A DNA stretch of 64,000 nt from Phymatolithon calcareum (taxonomy: Eukaryota; Rhodophyta; Florideophyceae; Hapalidiales), in the NCBI GenBank assembly GCA_977006965.1, contig OZ345362.1, positions 2,852,001 to 2,916,000 on the forward strand, written 5' to 3'. Each line of letters starts with the position of its first letter. Position 1 is the first letter of the stretch. The notes under the pieces are model-generated. The model was given only the letters and a program-made list of their open reading frames with translations, ran no database searches and had not been told where the DNA came from. A program made the position numbers and the translations under genes. Positions 41,693-53,952 of the stretch are shown in pieces.

Positions 41693-42180
41693 TATAACGA
41701 CTTATTATTATGATGTTGTCGTTATGATATTTTGTTGGAATTTTATTGGAACTTTTAAATGTTGGAATGGAATTTTTACTTTACTTTTAAGTTTTAGTTT
41801 TGTTTCTTAGTCAAGAGGTACTAGACTTATTGTGCTTGCGACACTCTTTGACTTTACTCGGAGCGGTTTGCTCCGCTTTAGTCTTGCCTTCTCTAGCAAA
41901 GTGCGACGTTGGTTCGTCTTATATAGACGATGGTCGCATCTTCCATTCTAAACTAAACCTATTTTTTACATATAAAAAGCTCTATTTAGATTCCACTAGA
42001 CGATTGGGTGATGGAATCTAAAACTAACCAATAGGAATGCGAATGATTGAAACTTTGCAATGACACTTGTAACACTCGTGCGTGGCATTTTGCAGTACAT
42101 GTGTAACATTTACTGTAATGCGCTACGTAGCAAGCATAGTTGTAGTACAAGTGTAACTATTGTAACATAAAATCGTTACA
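41693..42180 (-). repeat. Upstream LTR (488 bp), carrying the element promoter
   Basis: Near-identical to 35,696-36,193. The TGCAC target copy follows at 42,181-42,185. Confidence 0.92.
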
Positions 42181-42299
42181 TGCACGAACTGGTAATAAGT
42201 TTACAATCTCCCAAAGAGTCCAAAATTTCTGGCGGTCCTCGTGGGCCTGCGAGTCGTGGAACCAATGCGTTTGCTCCAGGTGGAATCGATTCTTATTTC

Positions 42300-43640
42300 G
42301 AGTGGCAGGTAGAGGAGTACTTTCATAATTTGCTAGCATGAATAATGCCTTGCCGTAAGTATGTGTTATAAAATGCGTTTTGAGGGAGCTATGGTAGAAA
42401 ATCGCCGAGGTTTTGTCCTAAGGAAGAGACCATGGGACAAAACTAAGGGATTGTAAAACCCATGCCGATTTGTCTTTTATTTTTCTCAGGACAGGTTTAA
42501 TCAGGGTGCTGATTTAGGGCGTGAAAGTGTAGGGCACTATTCTGGGGTATGTATGCCTTCCCAGGGTAACGCTGAAATTGGTTACATCTACTGAGATTAT
42601 GTGGCTTCCACCGAAGCAATTTGCAAGGGAACATTCTCTCGGCATGTGCTTGCCGCGGGTTTATTATGTTCAAATACAATTGTGAATGGTTGGCTGTTTA
42701 GGATTTGGCATCGTAGTGGAATCACGGGAGATTTGCTGGGTTGCCGGATGCCGCTGTAGTGGTTGAGAAAATGAGAATATAAAAGAAACAAGAGGGGAAC
42801 ATGTGAAGGAGAGTTGAAGAGAGGGTGTAGAGTAATCCTTACTTAGATCCCGGTACAAAGGGTCAAGGCACCTTCAGACACGGTATGCGTACAAACATTG
42901 TACCGTTGCAGCTGCCAGACGAGCGCGCCTGTCATAAGCGCGCCGCTCGTCGACTGAGATTTAGATCATATGTTAGAGTCTCCACATTATTCCGCCCCAC
43001 GGCTACATAGTCGAGAGGGCGGGAGAACCCCAAGTAAACCGCTACAGCACTTTCCTACAACAAGCTTTTCCTCTAGTTGCCACAGAAGGACTATGAAAAC
43101 AGTAAATCCGAAACAATCTTTTGCTCCTTTCTGGTTTATCAAGAGCTCCCTCGACCGTCGGGTCCCAAGTGGGACAACGAACGCCCAAGTTAGGGCAGCA
43201 GTCTACCGTGATACACATCCAGGTCTCTGCGCTGCCGGTCATAGACAAAAGGGGCGGTCGTTACAAGCAGTTAATCCGCGAGACTTTGAGGCGCAGAGCC
43301 TCCGTCTGTCATCGGGTATTTTACAGGGATTTTCGATCATAGAGCTCCCGAATGCAAAAGCGGGCTTTAACCCGCTTATCGACCGCTTGCTAACCCAATT
43401 TCGTGTAACGTTTCTAGAACTGTACGGGTGCTATGCCAGCTTAAACGTACAGCTATTGTTTGCGCTCTCCTGGTAGCCTCTATGCTCCTTTTGTTGAACC
43501 ACGAAATATTCAGACAGTGGCTGCTTATTTATAAATGCGACCAGGCGAGCACATGCGGCTAGTTGCCGAGCTCCCGTCACCACGAATCGGCAATCTCGGT
43601 ATAATAAGCGCATGGAGAAACCACTATTTCTCTCTCTCCC
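42300..43640. other. Stretch without a supportable gene
   Basis: The module duplication ends by about 42,350. A plus-strand frame at 42,970-43,476 (168 codons) has no motif and is balanced by comparable frames in other phases. A small GC hairpin (AAGCGGG/CCCGCTT) lies at about 43,358-43,377. Confidence 0.35.
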
Positions 43641-43669
43641 TGCTGGCCCTCATCACAACTAGGTAGATC

Positions 43670-45328
43670 TGAAGAAGCTGCTTCTCTTGTAAAGCTGTGA
43701 TCATGTCAATTTCTGTGCTCGGAATCATCGTGGTTGCCGCATATATCTCACCTCTCTCCAGCCCCAAGGAGTATATGAAAGCTACAGAATTCCTACGAAG
43801 ACATGCAACTGGCCCCACATTATTCTGTGGGGACTTTAATGCGAGGCACAAGCTCTGGGACGAAAGAGAGAATAACAGAGCAGTTGCACTTCTTCGATGG
43901 TGCGAGAGTTTTCTTTACAAGATAAATGCGCCAAGAGAGCCAACCTTTCATGCACAGTCTCGAAAAAGCTGCATTGATCTATTCATCTCGAAAAGAATCC
44001 AATGCGGTCCGGCAAGACTGCTGAATGGATCTTGGGGAGGGTGCAGCGATCACCTCCCGGTTGTATGCACATCTAATTTGATGACTCCAAAAATGGAAAA
44101 ATCGTATACAGTCCCGCTTCATAAACGTTCTGATTCTCTTGCTAAAGCACGGGCTGCAGAATACTACACGAAGCATATACCCGCATTAATCGAAAGATTG
44201 GGAACAGTTTCCACTCAGCACGAGCTTGAGTCACTGTACGAGGAAGCTTGCAAAGCCGTCAAATCCCCTTGGCTTACAGGAAGAAAACCGCGAGGAGGAA
44301 GATTCACAAGGTACTGGAACCTCGAGCTAGACAGGCTGGCTTATAAAAGATCCCGCTTATTCCGGAATGCCAAACTCACGAACAATCCCGACGACTGGCA
44401 AGAGTACGGAAAAGTACATAAGACCATCAGGAGCAAAGTAACATCGAAAAAACGCAATTGTTTTCAAGAGTTCGTGCAAGACATGTCAAACTCCCCTGCC
44501 GAAAAGGCCACTGCAATGCTGAGCAAAATCTCGAAACGTAAATAAGGTACGTTCTTAAAAAACTCAGCAATGGGCACCCAACTGGAACCGGAAGAAGTTC
44601 TAGCTTACGCTCATACTATCTCATTCACATTCGATGACCATGAGATGGAGAAAATGGCTTCTGACGTCACCCCAGAACTAGAGGATGAAATTGCAGCCGC
44701 CATTCATCGGGACCCGAAACGAAAAGCCGCCGGAGCCGATGGAATTATCTCAGAAATGTTCCAAGTCTCGCCTGAGCTATCTGCGAAACTTATCATAACC
44801 CTCTGGAGGGCGTGTGGTTGCGTGAAAGAAACCCCCAGCCTCTGGAACTTGATCAAGCTTCTCCCGTTCTACAAGAAAGGAGACCCAAGAGACCCTGCAA
44901 ACTACAGACCGATAGCCATTCTATCGCATGCAAGGAAAATAATAGAGAGCGCACTGGATAAAATCTTGAGAAATCACTACTGCTTCAATAAGATCCAAAC
45001 TGGCTTCAAGAAGGGCTCTGAATGCCCGGATGCCGTATTGCACACCATTTCGGCAATCAAAAATGGTCACAAGAACATTGCCGTTCTCGACCTTTCGAAG
45101 GCCTTTGACACCATGTCAAGACACGCTCTATCTCGACTACTCAAGCAGAGGCTTCCTGCCACACTGGTCTCATGGGTTATGTACTTTCTCCAACCTAGAA
45201 TGATCTATACTCCTACGGACGACCGAAATAATCGGTTTGTAATCAACAAAGTGGTCCCGCAAGGATCACCACTATCACCGGCGCTATATAATATCTTCAT
45301 GGACGTTCTTGCTGAGAGCTTGTCATGA
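43670..45328 (+). pseudogene. Non-LTR retrotransposon fragment: AP endonuclease and partial reverse transcriptase
   Basis: The first part contains the C-terminal half of an APE-type endonuclease (LFCGDFNARHKLWD, then CSDHLPVV) and a linker. An in-frame TAA at 44,543-44,545 interrupts it. The same frame continues into reverse transcriptase: RKAAGADGIISEMF, NLIKLLPFYKKGDPRDPANY, RPIAILS, QTGFKKGSECPDA, LDLSKAFDTM and VPQGSPLSPALYNIFMDVLA. Sequence stops before the expected catalytic Y/F-x-DD block, so the copy is truncated on the 3' side as well as lacking the start of the endonuclease. It belongs among APE-bearing LINEs; the clade is not determined. Confidence 0.88.
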
Positions 45329-46494
45329 ATTCTGTTTCAATATTCTAAAAGCCCGGCCACGTTTCTCGCGGAAACAAAGGTTATTTCCGACGATAATCCC
45401 CTAGTTTGTGCGACAAAATTGTGAGCTCGAATGCATTTTGCAATGTGCAATGCAGAGTAATATGAGACCGAGCTACGAACACAAAGGTCGCCTAGAAACA
45501 TTCGCAGTCGAGGTTTCGTCCCCTACAATGGAGCTTGATTATGAGTATTCCGCGGCCTGAGCCAATCACGACATATTTACACATTTCGGGACACGTTTTC
45601 TACCAATGAAGAGGCTGGAAGGGGTGCAATCAACCAATGAGAGGAGCTATTCTGTTTATCAAAGAACTGGACGAAAACAATTTTCGTCCTCTCAAAATTA
45701 ATCGATAAATAAACAATCCAGGAGGAGGGGGCGAATCCAATTGTAGAGGTAGACGAACCACTATAAATTTCGGATCAAAGGTTTCATAAAGTCAGATTCT
45801 ATGATATGTCAAGAGCTGTAATCATAAAGTCAGATTCTATGATATGTCAAGAGCTGTAAAGGGGACGAAAGTAGTCGTTTCGCCCCCGACAGAGGACGAA
45901 GACAGCTGTATTTTTGGGAATCCAATTTGAAAAATAGATCTCTTGTTTCCTGTAATGATGGTTTATGAAACGTACCTTGGTCACGCTCTTGACATCAAAG
46001 ATGATGGCTTTGGAGGGGACGAAACTAGTCGGGAAGGGACGAAGCCATTTGCAAAATGGGATCCCAATATTTCATAGAAGCATCGATCTTCGAACATACC
46101 ACGGTTGAGCAAGAGACAGTTCACGGAGGGAACGAAACCATTCTATGAGCTGATGTATGATAGCGAAAGGCCAAAAAACAACAACGAAAAGTGATTCAGA
46201 CCTTGAACTGTCTGACGCAAAGAAAGGAGGATCATGGTGGGAACATGAATTTCGGAAATACTGTATATTCAGTCTGTATATGTATACAGATCGGAACACA
46301 AAACATAAAGCGGCTTGAGGTTCACCTTCCATTAAGTAAGAATACATGTGTATAGTTTTCCGTGCAGAGTCTGTGTAAAGAAATGTGTGGTAAGAGAAAC
46401 CGGAACACTTTATTTCATTTAAGTATGGGAATAGAAGGTACGTTGAAATCTACCCATATATACTCTAGACATCAATGGAGCCTTCTGGAAGCTT
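45329..46494. other. Non-coding stretch with repeated GGGGACGAAA-type motifs
   Basis: Motifs such as GGGGACGAAA, GAGGACGAAG and their complements recur at least eight times between 45,360 and 46,140. A perfect 38-bp tandem duplication lies within. No gene is visible. The left edge coincides with truncation of the LINE, so another element may begin here. Confidence 0.45.
45784..45859 (+). repeat. Perfect tandem duplication of 38 bp
   Basis: The unit starts TCATAAAGTCAGATTCTATG at 45,784 and again at 45,822 with no difference. Confidence 0.9.
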
Positions 46495-47698
46495 TTAACT
46501 ATGGAGAAGTGCAAGCGCTTGGTTACGTAGTAAAGGGACGTCTTCCTGTGTAAAAGATGGCTTAACTCCTCTTTCAAAATGTTCCGCGACGAACATTGTG
46601 AAAATTCCACACGATGGCAAATCTGTCTGGCGGGGAAGACCCCCTGGATTGCACGTCACTGGCCATCGGGATACTTGTAATCCTTTGAACACGTCACCTC
46701 TTTTAGAAGTATAGAATCCATTCTTTTGCGCAGCGAATAACGTCGGTGCCGTCATGTGCACCAAAGGGATCGTAATATATAATTTGCTTACCGTCCACGT
46801 CTACAACAGAAAGAACCCAGTGAGAGTCATTAATGCACTCTGGAATTAAAAACATGCCAATAGTGTTGTATGCTGAAATTTTCCTGCGCCACTTAGACAC
46901 GCGATTATAGACGCCATTTTTGGAGCCGCTCCAGGATGTGAACAAGTGTGTGGGAAAAATGTAGGCTCTCACTCTCTTTCTGTTGAATAGATCGATATTT
47001 TTTGACGGTTTGTGGGAAGTCAGTGCTCCTGGGAACATTCTGCTGCTTTCGTTGATCAGATATTCAAATCCGTCAATTGTCTGATCATCCCACCAGGAAC
47101 TTAAGGCGTTATCCGTACCGATGCCTCGTAGGCGCTCTAGACAGTCCGATGATAGTTCAATTGAACGAGTGCCTCCATGTGCTGCATGCACACATACGTT
47201 GAAAATCTCGATGGTGCGAATGCATGATATAACTTCTTGAGATAACGGCTGTACTGTCCAGTCGCATTTCCCGTTCGATGACAGTACATGGCGAGCCCTG
47301 ACTTGAGTGTTCGTTTTTTCTGAAGAGCGCGTACGCTCCATCACCGGGGGTGTGAAAATCGAAATTTCCCGTTCGGTTTCGGTACTAGAAGCTTGCGGAA
47401 ATGAAGAAGACGATAAGATGTTTCCAAAATCCGATTGAAACGCAGTGCCAAGAAGAAGTTCTGAGATAGAGGGTGCCCCGGTCTTCTTCGCGACCTTGCG
47501 CGTGAAGCTAGCGCTTCTCTCCAGCTCTCGAGTGCTCGAGTCATCTAGCTCATCTTCCCGAAGTCGATAACGCCTGATCTTGTCTCTCGTTGATGGAGCC
47601 GGGCGGGGAAGCATGGCATTCTTTTTCTGAGAGGGATGAGGGTGGTATGTACAGTAGAATGGAGACATTGTGGAAGGTCTCTGAAGGCTGTAGCCCAT
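46495..47698 (-). pseudogene. Ulp1/SENP-type (C48) cysteine protease, frameshifted
   Basis: The main frame (331 codons from 47,698) has a Ser/Arg-rich N-terminus and then a C48-like domain: LSSWWDDQTIDGFEYLIN, RVRAYIFPTHLF, NDSHWVLSVVDVDGKQIIYY followed by DP. H and D of the catalytic triad are in SHW and YYDP. A frameshift near 46,710 separates the end, where another frame continues as GLQVSRWPVTCNPGGLPRQT and then DLPSCGIFTMFVAEHFERG, giving the expected Q and catalytic C. Such proteases cleave SUMO-like proteins and are also carried by several DNA transposon groups. Given the setting, an element-borne gene is more likely than a host gene. It is divergent from the gene at 48,218. Confidence 0.75.
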
Positions 47699-48217
47699 AC
47701 AGAAGTATGATATGTAATAAATACGGAACCTTTCTTTGAGCTCGCGGTCGTATACGACTTCAAACGAAGTCGTAAATAATTTAATCAGTGAGATGAGATT
47801 TTTGATATTGAAAAAGTGCCAAAAGTCTAGGGAATAAACAAGTAGATCAGTACGAGGTTGAGTCTGCCACTTTCCTCCAGTTTCTAGACTTAAGTCTTGG
47901 ACGTCACAGATATGGCTTTAACGTCTCAGATAGATAACGCGAAAGGTTCTCGCCCTGGAGGTATATGAAATCCGGACCTCATACCGGATAATTGTCGACA
48001 TAAGGCTGCTTCTGATTGGTCAAATCTGAGATTTCAATATTGCTAACTAGAGCTCTGAACCTCATTGACAGCTCTGATCGTATGCAGCACGTGGTCGGCG
48101 CTCCACGACAGTCATACCTTGGATCCAAACTGGTTTGAGTGTGAAGGTCTCAACGTCGGCCGCTGAGACGAGCTGAATCTTTCCACGAATCGGCTTCCGG
48201 GGAAGGATGGACTTCAC
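47699..48217. promoter_or_regulatory. Shared upstream region of a divergent gene pair
   Basis: About 520 bases separate the starts of the protease and the plus-strand gene. A short hairpin, TACGACTTC/GAAGTCGTA with a loop of AAAC, lies at about 47,752-47,773. No promoter element was identified. Confidence 0.3.
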
Positions 48218-49106
48218 GCCGGACTCGGCGCGCGGAGATTATAAATTTGGACCAGAATGCGAAGCAGCTCTATCTGATCAGAACTTGGAGTTTGACTCCG
48301 CGGCAGAGCTGGAATTAATGGAAGGGAGGATCGGAACGAAAAGGGTGATGTTGAAGAAGACTCTCCATCGGAGTTTATGACCGATGCGCCGGATGAACAA
48401 ATGCGATCTCGGGTACAACCTGTACCGTTAATTCGCGCACCAATCGGTGATCGATTATGCAGCTTTACTCATCGGGCAATCGAAGATCAGTATACGATTC
48501 TGCCTTGCTTGTCTCTGGTGTCCAAGCGGCCGAGATTTCAATGGCTCGCGCAACTGGAAAATAGCGGCTATTCGGCACTTCTCTACGTAGACATGAGAAC
48601 TCTGCAAGATCAACCTGGGTACAAGCTCTCTTGGTGGTTTGATAACAGAAAAAGTGTAAAAAGGAGATTGGTCAAGACCCCTCTCGAGGATAAAGCCAGC
48701 GCTGGGATATTCACAGCTAATAAGGTTCTTCCCTCGGGCTCTTTGATTAACTCCGTTATATACACCGTGGCAGAGCTTGTAGGAAGCGATAAAGCGGAGA
48801 ACTATGTAGCTTCAACTGCACAGCTATTTCTTCCATCTCCGGGCTGATACTCCCAGGATTTTCGACATGAGGATGGAGCTTGGAAGGATGATTGGAAAAA
48901 AATTAGATGCTTTCTGTTGTTCGGACCTGAAGAGGACCACGCCAAGGAAGGAGAAACAACACCTCTGGAGCGCCAGTTTGTTTTTATCGGAAGTGCTGGA
49001 AATAATAAGAAAGCGTTTGGAGATTAGAGAGCGGTCACACTCGCAGGGTACTTCGGCGAGGCAGATCGAAAATTTCGACTGCATCCTGGTGACATATTGG
49101 TCATGA
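48218..49106 (+). pseudogene. Unknown gene in three frames, divergent from the Ulp1-type gene
   Basis: The start MDFTPDSARGDYKFGPECEA at 48,218 is acidic. After a one-base shift near 48,338 the frame continues as GDVEEDSPSEFMTDAPDEQM and then LPCLSLVSKRPRFQWLAQLE and SAGIFTANKVLPSGSLINSV to 48,847. After another shift it continues as DTPRIFDMRMELGRMIGKKL with SLFLSEVLEIIRKRLEIRER. Continuity of composition across both shifts supports one gene of about 290 codons. I recognise no domain. Divergence from a protease suggests a shared element, which is inference. Confidence 0.4.
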
Positions 49107-49667
49107 GAGCATGTTAACCGCTTGCGGTCGACTTTCCTGTAGCAGGAAGGACAGAGGGAACGAGATTATTGTCATCGCTGGTTATGCCTGAAACGAACTT
49201 GGCATCTTCTGCATTTCCTATCGCGATGCCAAAATCGAGCTGATGATGAGCTTTGAAGAGCTGTCTTTTACAAATCAAGATGCTTTGCTGTACAGAGACA
49301 AGGAGTTTGATGAGCTAGAAATCGCACCAGGACCTCCAGGAGATCATGAAGGCCACATGCAAAGCCTTCGAGTAGCGCCTAAGAAGTATGACGTCAGGCA
49401 ATTAATAGAGGGGGTTGAAAACAACTTATTGCGTACGTGAACACAGCGTATTCTAATGATAAGTCGGAATAGGTAATGCCATATTCGACGATAGACTGTC
49501 GCTTGTCGCGCGCTAGTAGAGTTGACCCGTTGCAAGTCAGCAATGACATTTCAAGTCGAGTATCATACCGGAACGTTAAAAATATTGTGAACGATCAAAG
49601 TGTGATAAATTACGAAGGACAGCATGTACATTTCAAGTCGAGGCATTCGAAATAACACCATTCTATA
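49107..49667. other. Stretch without a supportable gene
   Basis: Only short frames occur. It separates the 3' ends of the plus-strand unknown gene and the minus-strand KDZ-type relic. Confidence 0.35.
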
Positions 49668-52600
49668 TCATAGTCGGAGAGAAGTTTCGATCGATTCGAG
49701 TACGTAGCAGTACCTTTGGCCTGCGCACAATGTTGAGAATAATTGTCTGATATGCCAACAGCGAGACATACAAGATTTGATTACAGTTGCGGAGGGACAA
49801 TCCCAGTCTTGAGATAGCTCTGTTTCGCTGTTAATGAGCAACAGTTTTCGTAGCATTCAGAGCAGTATGTACTCGAGGGGAGTACGCGAGCGAGCAGGAA
49901 TGATTTCGATAGTGAAATGATCGCATACAATGGAAAGATCGGCAATGGCCCACCAGAGGCAATGGACGGCAGCAAGAAAGAGATCACAACAAAAGTCGTA
50001 GATTAAGTTCTTTGGGAAGGAACCTAATCGGGAAAAAACAGTGTCGAGGACAGCCCTGGGGCCTTCATTCTTGTTCAGAACCTTAAATCTAAGGATTTTT
50101 GGTGGTGAGCAGGAACAACAGAATGTTAGCGCTCCTGGAGTGAACGATTTCTGGCGCTGCAGAAAGTCTTTAGAACGCGTGTGAACAGGTTCAAAATCAG
50201 TTGGAGATATCTCTTCGTCATTGAAGGGAAGTGGTCGCAGCTGAGGTCTTCCCGGAAAGTATGCTCTTGTTCGCTTTGCCAAATCGATATGATTTCCATT
50301 CAGCAGTTTATATTCTGCATATCGCTGGTCCATGAGTCGCCGAAAGTCGGCTGGGTCAGTAGCGTTCCACCGTCTGCGGAAAACAAACGTGTCTTCTCTT
50401 CGGGAGGAGCTGGCGTAGAAGTTGTGAAATCGACTAACGAGCGTACAGAAATGCATGAGAATTGCGCAGAATTGATTTCTGATATTAGAGCATGACTGTT
50501 CTCTGGCAAGAGTAGTCACGCTGTACAGGCCAGCTCGAAGCGTATTAAGAGAAGAAAGGATATTAGTATCCATTGGTCTTGAGCCGGGGAGAAGTATCTC
50601 TGGTCGCTGAAGAGCAGGAAGAAGATTATTTGGACAGTATTCCGAACAGTACGCCGCTAGCGTTTTCAACGAGGTCGTGTCCGACTTCTTCACAAACTGT
50701 ACAACCGGGCCTTGTAAAATCATTCGTAATAGGTCGAAAATATCGTTTTCAATGTGTTCAGCATTGCCACGCGGTATATCTGGCCTCCAGGAAATTTTGT
50801 TTTGCGGAATTTCCAGTGGAGTCACGCTTGCGGTTGTGGACACAACAGCTTTTATAAATGCCCGCAGACATCCGTTTTGGCTGTGAGAAAGAAGAGGGCG
50901 TACAAGGCGAAGTACCAATGTCGACGGATCAAACACAGAGTCCAGAAGAGATCAAATACTCATTAGAGCGCTTTTCGGACCAATGTCATCGAAGAAATCA
51001 CCTTTACCTCATCCGCACACTGAATAACTTGAGCAAAAGTCATCAGGTATCGCGAAACCAGAGACCATTTGGATAGCGGAAGCGATCTCAGAGTGAGAAG
51101 AGCATGTCAGTTTTTTCCTTGTATCGCATCGAAAAGAATAGAGACCGGCTTAGTTCCCCTTACAAGGCTTATTAAAGGTCGCATTGAAGATCCTCTTGAG
51201 CTCCACGTTGAAGCTTTGACGGATGTGCATTTTTCTGAGATGTTTGAAAACGGCTTAGAGGATGTAGGAACAAAACCCTGATTAATACCGTCCATACATA
51301 ATGCCAATAACGGTTTGTTCCGATTGTGGTCATCAACCTCACCTGAGTTGCACTGAAACAGAGATGCGGATGGCGATATGCACATAAGTCTTAGCATAAG
51401 TGATCAAAGCTTTAGCAACGTTTTCACAGACCAGCATGGCGGATCTTTCGGAATAATTTCGAAGTACGCGTTTGCCGTGACTAGAGAGTGCAATTGACGA
51501 AGACGCCCAGTTAGAGTTCCGTTCGAGCTAACTACTCCGTAGAGCTCTCGCCTCAAAACTGCCTGAGTGGCTCCTGTAGTAAATGTAGCCAGAGCTATAC
51601 AGTGATCCCTTCCCTCAGCAACAAGTTTAGTCCCGCACTGGTCTGACCTGCAGTGGAACTGTTCAGTTACCATCCTGCATGGGCCGAGAGTACACATGAG
51701 GACACCTTTCTCGAACAAAGATTGAGTCTTTTCTCTTCTAGTCCTTCCACATTGATTGCATTGCATCGGCGCTTTGACAATATACGTTTCTGACGACCGT
51801 GCCAATTCACAGACGAATGTGTCAACTTCCTACGATCGTCGACAATTTACCGGTGCCACAGGAAGGTACGAGATGCACTCTGGGAGTTGTTCAGTTATTA
51901 TATGATTAGTCGCACACGACTCGACGTGAGTTGTGGAATGGTGGTCATCCATAAGCATGGGTACTGCCCTAGAATGATGACAGTCGCCGCGAAGTATATT
52001 ATCGCTGAACGTGCAAATATATCTTGTCGATCCTTTCCTAACGTGCCGAACCGGGAAAAATAAAACGCCACTTGAGTTATTTCCGCGCTCTATAGATGCC
52101 ATGACAATGGTAAAATCGTTGTGAGCGAAATGCAGTTTTGAAAGTGAGTTAGTACAGTGCGAAAATGTGCATTGCGTGCCACAAAATGATCATAAATCTT
52201 GCCAAGATCTGATCTGAAGTGCATGTGTCCACATTAAAGGAAACAGAAATAGTTTCAAGAACTGAAAGGAATCCTCAGACATGAACACAGACGTCCGATG
52301 GGGGAGGGTTAATGCTGATTCTGTACTGAGTGGATCCAATGCAAGTGCAATGTATTCTTCCTTCAGCGTCGAGCCACGTGCAAGTAAAGTGCCTGTCCAT
52401 GGAATTTCCCGATCCGGAATCAATTTCTCCTGATCTTGGGACTTTGAAGCATACCGCGAGGAAAGGGGCCGGATGAATTTCGTAGCCAGTCTTATCTGCA
52501 GCGGACAATATGGCTTTTGAATTTCTCTCTAGCTTTGCAGAAAAATCATCTGGATTATTAATGGTCCTCATCATCGTACTGTTTGTACAGACGTCCACAA

Positions 52601-52991
52601 GCGCTTCTTTCAGTTCAGTCGCCAGACTCACAATATTTCCATGACAGCTCTTCAGCAATGAGCTGAACAACGATTTGGCCATCTGAGGTTGAATGGATAG
52701 CTGAAGCTCGGAAGAATTCATCGCGCGAGGGCGTCCTCCAGTGCCGTGGTGCGCTTCCGGTCTGGCTTGTATTAACAGCCGGAAAGTATAGGTTCGTGTG
52801 CAAGGCACTGGTGCGTTCGCGAAGAGTTCTGAACACATTCGCAGCCAATTCTCTTCCACAATGAGAGTGGGTGCCGGAGCGTACTCTTCCGGGATATAGG
52901 TGCAGTGATCACAGAATCTGAAAGACGCATCGTGCAAAGACCGCATTCGGAGATTTTCTAGGTCTGTTTCATTCCAAAGTGAGGCGGTCAT
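49668..52991 (-). pseudogene. Second KDZ-type transposase relic, distinct from the first
   Basis: From 52,991 downwards, a 238-codon frame ends in HFTCTWLDAEGRIHCTCIGS, a CxC-like cluster. A frame from 52,102 (STRYICTFSDNILRGDCHHS) continues past in-frame TAG at 51,830 and TGA at about 51,404. It encodes CNQCGRTRREK, CTLGPC, CRSDQCG and LALCMDGINQGF. Then 50,936-49,857 encodes LTFCCSCSPPKILRFKVLNK, LIYDFCCDLFLAAVHCLWWA and SIVCDHF, equivalent to the catalytic core motifs of the first KDZ-type relic. The sequences differ enough to be another lineage. At least two frame changes, at 52.1-52.3 and about 51.0 kb, and two stops make it inactive; one frame change could be an intron. Confidence 0.6.
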
Positions 52992-53952
52992 AGTCAGATC
53001 TCAGTTCAGAGACTTGGCAATGGTCATAGAAGAGGCCGGGGTCCCTGCGGCAAGTTTTTGGACTTGTATCGCTGTGCCCGAACAATAATGTATTGCATCA
53101 CCTTGCTGGAAAGTTCTGTTTCACTAGGCTCAGTGATCCTGGAAGAGATAGTGAAGAAGGACGAAATTAGAATCCAAGACGAGCGGATGTGCGGGAGAGC
53201 TGGAGAAGAAGAAGATCATGGTGCGTTCCCGATGATGGCCCCAGCCTCAGACGACATACCTGAAAGCGGGAATGATCCTAGAGTTCGAGTCTAAATGTCA
53301 TCATACTCTCAGTTACAATCATAGGTGCAGGGAAGCTACGGTTCTGATAGGAAAGTCTACATTTAGAGAAAGTCAGATACATGCTGCATGTCTTCGGTTT
53401 TTCGTATCATATCGCCTGAAGCTCTTAATAATTACTGAACACTGTCTATTAGATTGTCAGCTAGATTTTGTCATATGTAAGTATGAGCAGATAAATTCCA
53501 GTCATGTACAAAAACAGTACCAAGTCAAGTTCTAACTTCGCTCTGAAATTTTCACTGACATGCCATTTGTAAAGTTCCTGACATGCCTCATTATATTCAA
53601 ATCTTCGTCTATACAGCCATATTCGAGTTTCACTACGCCTAACAAAGTTTTTCATTGAAATCTATTCGACTTGACGCAGTATCAGAAAGAGAGTATTGCG
53701 TACCACAAAGTTTTAGTATCGATCTACAACGAATAATGAGGATGTGAGAAAGCTTCTCGAGAAATTGCATAAAAAGATTTCAAAGTCACTTTCAAATTGG
53801 TCATTGGCGAAGAAGACGTTTTAATCCCCATCTGGTATTTGCGCTAGAGAGCAGGTAGTCATTGTGCTTGGACTTGCAATCAGTAGTGCTTGAATTGTTG
53901 AATCGTTCATGCACATGTCAAATAGAAGGTCTGTTTGTATTGCGCTTACACA
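52992..53952. other. Stretch without a supportable gene
   Basis: A short plus-strand frame at 53,058-53,294 with an acidic end is not convincing. The rest is AT-rich with frequent stops in all frames. Confidence 0.35.

Larger units (their letters stand above)
35696..42180 (-). mobile_element. Ty3/gypsy LTR retrotransposon, 6.5 kb, nearly complete
   Basis: Transcription runs right to left. Two LTRs (41,693-42,180 upstream, 35,696-36,193 downstream) are flanked by the 5-bp duplication TGCAC. In element orientation each LTR begins TGTAACGATTTTATG and ends GTTATA. Order is LTR, primer site, zinc-finger ORF, gag, protease-RT-RNaseH-integrase, purine-rich tract, LTR. The RT-before-integrase order and motifs define Ty3/gypsy. 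LTRs differ by a handful of substitutions and one 10-base indel, so the insertion is recent. It disrupts the second copy of the Cys/His-rich gene. A frameshift near the end of pol suggests this copy is defective. Confidence 0.95.

Noticed and set aside
42970-43476. A 168-codon plus-strand frame
   Set aside because: It has no recognisable motif, competing frames exist, and nothing indicates conservation.
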